This document shows positions 6,984 to 10,533 of a DNA stretch of 10,533 bases, piece after piece. The stretch's first letter is position 1. Each line of letters begins with the position of its first letter. The translations under genes and the position numbers were made by a program. The notes beneath the pieces were generated by a model. The model saw only the letters and a list, made by a program, of their open reading frames with translations. It was not told the origin of the DNA and ran no database searches. Origin of the DNA: an uncultured Paenibacillaceae bacterium (GTDB taxonomy: Bacteria; Bacillota; Bacilli; Aneurinibacillales; Aneurinibacillaceae); NCBI GenBank assembly GCA_937874515.1, contig CALNBV010000245.1, positions 1 through 10,533 on the forward strand. Direction: 5' to 3'.

Positions 6984-8327
6984 TTAAATGCGATAAGATA
7001 ACCATCTAAAAAATCTCCCGATGTTTTTAAAAGAAACCATATTGCACAATATTTCAGTCATCTTTCCAAACTTCCTATAGAAGAGGTTAAATGATAGAAA
7101 TGGAATCCATTGCTTTTTAGATTTAGGTAGTCTTTTCATTATATTTTTAAAGGAGTACACTACTTCATAGATCCATAAATAGCCATTATATAATTCTTCT
7201 GCTGTCATATTCATCGGTTTATATACAACATGGGCAGTATTATACTTTGACAAATCAAAGTCTACAATTCTATTTTCCTCCATTAATGATGAGTACAACT
7301 TTGTGCCAGGATATGGGGTAAGAATATGAGAAGTTACCGTTTCTATCTTATTTTTGACGATCCAATCTAATGTATTCTTAAATACAGAAGCATCATCTTC
7401 ATCTAATCCGAAAACAAAACTGGCATTGATCATAATTCCCCTTTTATGAATTTCATCTACAAGTTTCTCGTATCTGTTTACACTATTTTGCACCTTATGG
7501 ACGCTATCTATTGATTTAGAATTAATACTTTCAAAACCAATAAATAGGCTTTGACAACCTGCCTCTTTCATTTCATCTAATAATTCCGGCATGTCCACAA
7601 TATTAGAGGTAACCGCTGCATTCCATTTTAGTTTAAGAGGTTTTATTTCCTTTACTAATTTTCTTGTCCATTTTGGATTTCCAATGAAATTATCGTCAAT
7701 AAACATGATATGTCTTGTTTTTAATGCTTTTATATCTTTCATGACATCGTCTATCGGCCGATTAATATAAGTTTTAACTACATTTTTACAACTGTTATAG
7801 CAGAAATCACAGCGAAAAGGACATCCCCTGCTTGTACTAATGATATTTGTATATAAGTACTTATTATGATCAATCATGGCATAGTTTGGTGAAACGACTT
7901 CTTTCCCCGCAATCTTCCCCATATCATAATAGATCTTCTTAAGGGAATAATTTTCTTTATCCTCAAGGATTTTCGCCCAAACCCTCTCAGCCATTCCAAC
8001 GCATATTGCATCAAAATAATAGAGAGCTCCCTCTGGGTCTGCGGTAATATGTATTCCTCCTGCAACCACGGTTACACCACGATTTTGGAACTCCTTTGCG
8101 ATTTCCACCCCTCGATTCATTACATCTACCGTGACCGTCAGTGCGACTAAATCTACAGGTTCATCAAAATCTATTCTTTCAACATTTTCATTCTCAATAA
8201 TCACTTCATGCTCTTTTGGTGTAAGATTTGCTAATGTTAATAAAGCTAATGAAGGAGACATTCTTGTTTTTAATTTAGTATCCATCGGTCTTGGCAGCAT
8301 TGCAGGTTGAATTAATTTAATCTTCAT
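6984..8327 (-). CDS. B12-binding-domain radical SAM protein
   Basis: A 447-residue enzyme. The ATG at 8325-8327 is chosen because GAGGAGG lies 6 nt upstream; the frame is open for 11 more codons. Residues 1-125 have the Rossmann-like cobalamin-binding layout of BchE-type proteins (KIKLIQPAMLPRP, VDLVALTVTVD, VTVVAGGIHITADPEGAL), although the classical DxHxxG cobalamin-ligand motif is not obvious. The radical SAM cluster motif is RGCPFRCDFC, with Cys169, Cys173 and Cys176. It is followed by IMFIDDNFIGNP and FIGFESINSKSID, typical strands of the TIM-barrel core. The C-terminal part (HVVYKPMNMTAEELYNGYLW) is like the tail of hopanoid- and lipid-modifying B12 radical SAM enzymes. The likely chemistry is a radical methylation or rearrangement, but the substrate cannot be read from the sequence. 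It has its own promoter and a palindromic operator candidate, and no pathway partner beside it. Confidence 0.88.
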   Translation of the reverse strand: MKIKLIQPAMLPRPMDTKLKTRMSPSLALLTLANLTPKEHEVIIENENVERIDFDEPVDLVALTVTVDVMNRGVEIAKEFQNRGVTVVAGGIHITADPEGALYYFDAICVGMAERVWAKILEDKENYSLKKIYYDMGKIAGKEVVSPNYAMIDHNKYLYTNIISTSRGCPFRCDFCYNSCKNVVKTYINRPIDDVMKDIKALKTRHIMFIDDNFIGNPKWTRKLVKEIKPLKLKWNAAVTSNIVDMPELLDEMKEAGCQSLFIGFESINSKSIDSVHKVQNSVNRYEKLVDEIHKRGIMINASFVFGLDEDDASVFKNTLDWIVKNKIETVTSHILTPYPGTKLYSSLMEENRIVDFDLSKYNTAHVVYKPMNMTAEELYNGYLWIYEVVYSFKNIMKRLPKSKKQWIPFLSFNLFYRKFGKMTEILCNMVSFKNIGRFFRWLSYRI

Positions 8328-8362
8328 TGTATGCCTCCTCAAATAAACTTTATTCAACATTT

Positions 8363-8390
8363 AGGATAGCATATTTTTATTGAATTTCAA
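8363..8390 (-). promoter_or_regulatory. Extended -10 promoter of the radical SAM gene
   Basis: Minus strand: -35 TTGAAA (complement 8385-8390), 16-nt spacer, -10 TATCCT (complement 8363-8368) preceded by TGC, which makes an extended TGn -10 element. It is placed 36 nt before the start codon, giving a leader of roughly 30 nt. The -35 hexamer lies inside a perfect palindrome. Confidence 0.6.
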
Positions 8391-8394
8391 TAAA
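8376..8394. promoter_or_regulatory. Perfect 19-bp palindrome, candidate operator
   Basis: TTTATTGAATTTCAATAAA has two 9-bp perfect arms around one central base and covers the -35 box of the radical SAM promoter. One half, TTTATTGAAT, recurs in the same orientation at 8418-8427, exactly 42 bp (about four helical turns) upstream. This arrangement suits cooperative binding by a dimeric repressor. The regulator is not identifiable here. Confidence 0.55.
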
Positions 8395-8456
8395 TTTTTA
8401 TCTATTTATATTGTATATTTATTGAATAGTTAAAGTTCTATACGTAAATTAAAAAG

Positions 8457-8481
8457 CCCCTCAAACCATAAGTCTGAGGGG
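8457..8481 (-). terminator. Rho-independent terminator of the DUF3795 gene
   Basis: On the minus strand CCCCTCAGAC pairs with GTTTGAGGGG (one mismatch) around a 5-nt loop and is followed by C and TTTTTAATTT. It begins only 9 nt past the stop codon at 8490 and separates the DUF3795 gene from the radical SAM promoter. Confidence 0.85.
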
Positions 8482-8489
8482 AATTCCAT

Positions 8490-9050
8490 CTATTTTCTTA
8501 ATTTCAAATCAATATTTTGTTCTTTGGCTTTATCTTCAAACAAAGATACGATTTTTTTAATTTTTTCCTTCAGCGAAAAATCCTGCTTATTAATTGTCTC
8601 ATCAATCTCATTCATAATATCTTTCAAGTCACTTAATGTTAAAAGATTCACAGCGATACAATAAAAATTTTTCCTTCTTCCATCATTGTAATGATTAAGA
8701 AGATATTCAAGAATTTCCACTTTTTCATTCAATTCCTTTTTATATTGCTCTAAACCTTGTTCCATTGCTTTATTAAAATCAGAAAGAACATTGCGATAAG
8801 TAATAAAAGAATCCATTTCACTGGGGCAACTATATTTTTTACAAGGAAAAGAAGAACATTGATAACAATATTCAACCTGGTCATGTTTTTGATTACAATT
8901 AATAACTGCACAAGATGGGTGTTTTAAATGGAAATCCTCTCCCCCACATCCCGGGCATTTGGATTGCCCTGTGGTATGAAAACGGGGGCAAAGACCGCAA
9001 TTGAGTCCGCATAATGAAAATAGTGGGTATTCTCTTGTATACTCCTTCAA
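8490..9050 (-). CDS. DUF3795 cysteine-rich protein
   Basis: A 186-residue protein if translation starts at the TTG (9048-9050), which follows GAGGG by 8 nt. A GTG at 9057-9059 is an alternative, but sits too close to the same site. The frame runs open back to a TTG at 9110 without a better signal. The first 75 residues hold 11 cysteines: LCGLNCGLCPRF (Cys14, 18, 21), KCPGCGG (Cys32, 35), then Cys47, 52, 62, 65, 70 and 75. This is the DUF3795 pattern, thought to bind zinc or an iron-sulfur cluster. The C-terminal ~110 residues are helical and charged (YKKELNEKVEILEYLL, LKEKIKKIVSLFED) and may form a coiled coil. There are no membrane segments. The function of the family is unknown to me; the gene is a single transcription unit, divergent from the cupin gene. 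Confidence 0.85.
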   Translation of the reverse strand: MKEYTREYPLFSLCGLNCGLCPRFHTTGQSKCPGCGGEDFHLKHPSCAVINCNQKHDQVEYCYQCSSFPCKKYSCPSEMDSFITYRNVLSDFNKAMEQGLEQYKKELNEKVEILEYLLNHYNDGRRKNFYCIAVNLLTLSDLKDIMNEIDETINKQDFSLKEKIKKIVSLFEDKAKEQNIDLKLRK

Positions 9051-9090
9051 ACCAATCACCCTCTCCCTATGCTTTTGAAAGTTTACTCTG

Positions 9091-9105
9091 CTGGTACAGT
9101 ACCAG
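9091..9105. promoter_or_regulatory. Perfect 15-bp palindrome between DUF3795 and cupin genes
   Basis: CTGGTAC-A-GTACCAG is perfectly symmetrical (7-bp arms, one central base). It lies 40 bp upstream of the TTG start of the DUF3795 gene in the divergent intergenic region. A TATATT hexamer at complement 9109-9114 could be a -10 box just upstream, which would put the palindrome over the transcription start. It could be an operator; nothing in the window identifies its protein. Confidence 0.35.
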
Positions 9106-9152
9106 GCCAATATATGAGACAGGCTGAATTCAATAAGTCCTCACGATTACTC

Positions 9153-9179
9153 ACATTCCCAAGGCATCAACATATGATA
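9153..9179 (+). promoter_or_regulatory. Candidate sigma-K promoter of the cupin gene
   Basis: AC (9153-9154), a 16-nt spacer, then CATATGATA (9171-9179) matches the sigma-K consensus (AC, 16-17 nt, CATAnnnTA) exactly. It lies about 30 nt before the cupin start. Sigma-K drives late mother-cell genes, including spore coat genes, which fits the tyrosine-rich product. The motif is short, so chance matching is possible. Confidence 0.5.
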
Positions 9180-9210
9180 AGGGCATACGCCTGGGAAAGG
9201 AATGAGCACC

Positions 9211-9774
9211 ATGTATAACGTTGATTGGCCTTATGAATATTCATACCGGGGTTACACTCCTATGTATAACGTACCCCCTATGTATCCAGGTTATCAACCC
9301 TATCCTTATTGGGGTTATAATCCAATGTATAACTCATACGACCCACAACGATTGATTCCCTTAAAGGATTATGGCCCAGCACCTTTTGCCGTTAATATAG
9401 AGGAAGCATCTAAGCAAAACACTGCCTTTCGTAGGGCTTTATGGACGGGAAAACATTTGCAAGTTACGTTAATGAGTATCAACGTTGGGGGAGAAATTGG
9501 ATTAGAGCGTCACCCCAACCTTGATCAATTTTTACGCATTGAAGAAGGCCAGGGGATCATTAAAATGGGAAGCAAAAGAGATCACTTAGATTTTCAACAA
9601 CACGTCTATGATAACTTTGCTATCGTGATTCCTGCAGGTAAATGGCACAATTTAATCAATACAGGACATAGACCAATTAAATTGTACTCCATCTACGCTC
9701 CGCCACAACATCCCCATGGTACCGTTCATCAAACAAAAGCAGAGGCAGATGCTGCTGAAAAGCATCATGACTGA
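9211..9774 (+). CDS. Cupin-domain protein with tyrosine-rich N-terminal tail
   Basis: A 187-residue protein, taking the ATG at 9211. The ATG three codons earlier (9202) abuts the AAAGGA ribosome binding site and is less likely. Residues 1-43 are low-complexity, with 13 tyrosines plus many Pro, Met and Asn; MYN occurs three times. Residues 50-175 form a single cupin barrel: motif 1 is IGLERHPNLDQFLRIEEGQG (His101, with Asp105, Gln106 or Glu111 as possible metal ligands) and motif 2 is IPAGKWHNLIN (His146). The C-terminal YAPPQHPHGTVHQTKAEA is a conserved signature of a Firmicute cupin family. Such Tyr-rich tails are common in spore coat proteins, where they can be cross-linked. The sigma-K-like promoter supports spore-coat use. 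Enzymatic activity is unknown. A strong terminator follows. Confidence 0.88.
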   Translation: MYNVDWPYEYSYRGYTPMYNVPPMYPGYQPYPYWGYNPMYNSYDPQRLIPLKDYGPAPFAVNIEEASKQNTAFRRALWTGKHLQVTLMSINVGGEIGLERHPNLDQFLRIEEGQGIIKMGSKRDHLDFQQHVYDNFAIVIPAGKWHNLINTGHRPIKLYSIYAPPQHPHGTVHQTKAEADAAEKHHD

Positions 9775-9803
9775 AAAAAGCGCTTAACTAGACTATAATT
9801 ATT

Positions 9804-9846
9804 AGAGGATATTATGTTCAATATATGAGCATCTATCCTCTTTTTT
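9804..9846 (+). terminator. Strong Rho-independent terminator of the cupin gene
   Basis: The outer stem AGAGGATA (9804-9811) / TATCCTCT (9834-9841) is stacked on an inner stem ATGTTCA (9814-9820) / TGAGCAT (9826-9832, one G-U wobble) with loop ATATA. It is followed by TTTTTT (9841-9846). It begins 29 nt after the cupin stop. Confidence 0.88.
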
Positions 9847-10014
9847 CATACATATTAGACATATTACTTAGATATTAAAAAAGTGGTCTAATTAGTATAA
9901 TATATTACCAAGAACATATATTCGTTTTATGTGAGTTTCATAGCCGAGAACGGGGAGAAATAGTGAAGTTTTTTTTACCGAATGTAATTAGAATTATTGT
10001 AGGGGTGAATCTCT
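9847..10014 (+). promoter_or_regulatory. Leader and promoter region of the recombinase gene
   Basis: This AT-rich stretch contains a perfect TATAAT (9896-9901) with no clear -35, and a 7-bp inverted repeat ATTAGAC (9854-9860) / GTCTAAT (9886-9892) just upstream of it. AGGGGTG, 7 nt before the ATG at 10015, is the ribosome binding site. In Tn554-like elements the recombinase gene is the first gene next to the left end, so an element boundary could lie here. No duplicated target or partner end is visible in the window. Confidence 0.35.
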
Positions 10015-10533
10015 ATGAAAGTTCAAGAAGTTATTTTGGAAAACAACATCAGGCGATATATTTTAGTGGATAAAGATGGATTACCTGTGATTCCTGTCCT
10101 AAAATATTTAAAGCATTTGGATAAAACAGGTAAAAGCAGAAATACACAAAAAACCTACTGTTATGCCTTAAAGCAATATTTTATGTATCTACACGAGAAG
10201 AAAAAAGATTTTAAACAGATTCATTTAGAAGACTTGGTGGAGTTTGTGGCATGGTTAAGGAGCCCATATGAAAGTATAAACGTCACTCCCCTTCAACCTG
10301 TAAAAGCAAAAAAAACTGAAAAGACGATTAACCTAACCATTAATGTCGTAACCAATTTTTATGACTATTTGTATCGAAATGAAGAGCTTCAAAACGATAT
10401 TGTTGATAAGTTGATGAAACAAATTTTTACAGGAGGAAGAAACAGATACAAGGATTTTTTGTATCATGTTAATAAGAAAGATTCATCACCACTTTTTGTG
10501 AAAAAGTGTATTTAAAATGAAAACACTCGCGAA
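10015..10533 (+). pseudogene. Tn554 TnpA-like tyrosine recombinase, N-terminal part, frame broken
   Basis: The open frame (10015-10515, 166 residues) holds only the N-terminal arm and SAM-like core-binding domain: KVQEVILENNIRRYILVD, LKHLDKTGKSRNTQKTYCYA (about residues 32-51), EFVAWLRSPYES, INVVTNFYDYLYRNEEL and FTGGRNRYKDFLYHVN. This is the pattern of the Tn554 TnpA/XerD-type recombinases used by mobile elements. The catalytic domain (R...HxxR...Y) would follow. The frame stops at 10513-10515 after an atypical LFVKKCI, while the +1 frame from 10502 reads KSVFKMKTLA, which resembles how relatives continue at this point. That argues for a frameshift around 10490-10505, but the window ends at 10533, so later sequence is unseen. 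The intact family protein is about 350 residues. Confidence 0.7.

Noticed and set aside
7874..8065. Minus-strand 63-codon ORF in the radical SAM gene
   Set aside because: Overlaps the B12-binding domain region in another frame and has no independent support.
6984..9774. Radical SAM + DUF3795 + cupin as a biosynthetic cluster
   Set aside because: Each gene has its own promoter or terminator, they lie on both strands, and no precursor peptide or transporter is present.
1..10533. CRISPR array, tRNA or rRNA
   Set aside because: No regularly spaced repeats, no cloverleaf with GTTC/CCA features and no rRNA-like stretch were seen on either strand.

Overview
The window looks like chromosomal DNA from a low-GC, endospore-forming member of the Bacillota. 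The reasons are AT-rich sequence throughout, strong GGAGG-type ribosome binding sites, TTG and GTG starts, short hairpin-plus-T-run terminators, a tyrosine-rich cupin protein preceded by a match to a sigma-K promoter, and Firmicute-type families (SWIM, SEC-C, DUF3795, Tn554-type recombinase). I cannot name the species.

Layout. Minus strand, 2-796: a dead patatin-like phospholipase gene with two in-frame TAA codons and a missing central block. Minus strand, 891-3693: a two-gene operon, a SWIM zinc-finger protein followed by a SEC-C motif protein, in which the SEC-C ribosome binding site overlaps the SWIM stop codon. Minus strand, 3846-4056: the remains of a Phd/ParE-like toxin-antitoxin pair, not covered by any long ORF. 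The antitoxin has lost its middle and the toxin is reduced to its last codons. Minus strand, 4158-6797: a large protein with a papain-like cysteine-protease fold followed by beta-rich and PPC-like domains, with a terminator/attenuator-like hairpin in its leader. Minus strand, 6984-8327: a B12-binding-type radical SAM enzyme with its own promoter, overlapped by a perfect 19-bp palindrome. Minus strand, 8490-9050: a DUF3795 cysteine-rich protein with its own terminator. Plus strand, 9211-9774: a cupin with a tyrosine-rich N-terminal tail, probably spore-associated. Plus strand, 10015 to the window end: the N-terminal half of a Tn554 TnpA-like tyrosine recombinase whose frame appears broken.

How the genes relate. 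Apart from the SWIM/SEC-C operon the genes look like independent units, each with its own promoter or terminator. Three loci (patatin, toxin-antitoxin, recombinase) are decayed; the patatin and toxin-antitoxin remnants both show loss of internal blocks. This points to an accessory region undergoing deletion. I see no convincing multi-gene defence or biosynthetic system. The best leads are the decayed toxin-antitoxin module, the protease-fold multidomain protein, the palindromic operator of the radical SAM gene and the sigma-K-type cupin promoter. No rRNA, tRNA or CRISPR array was seen.
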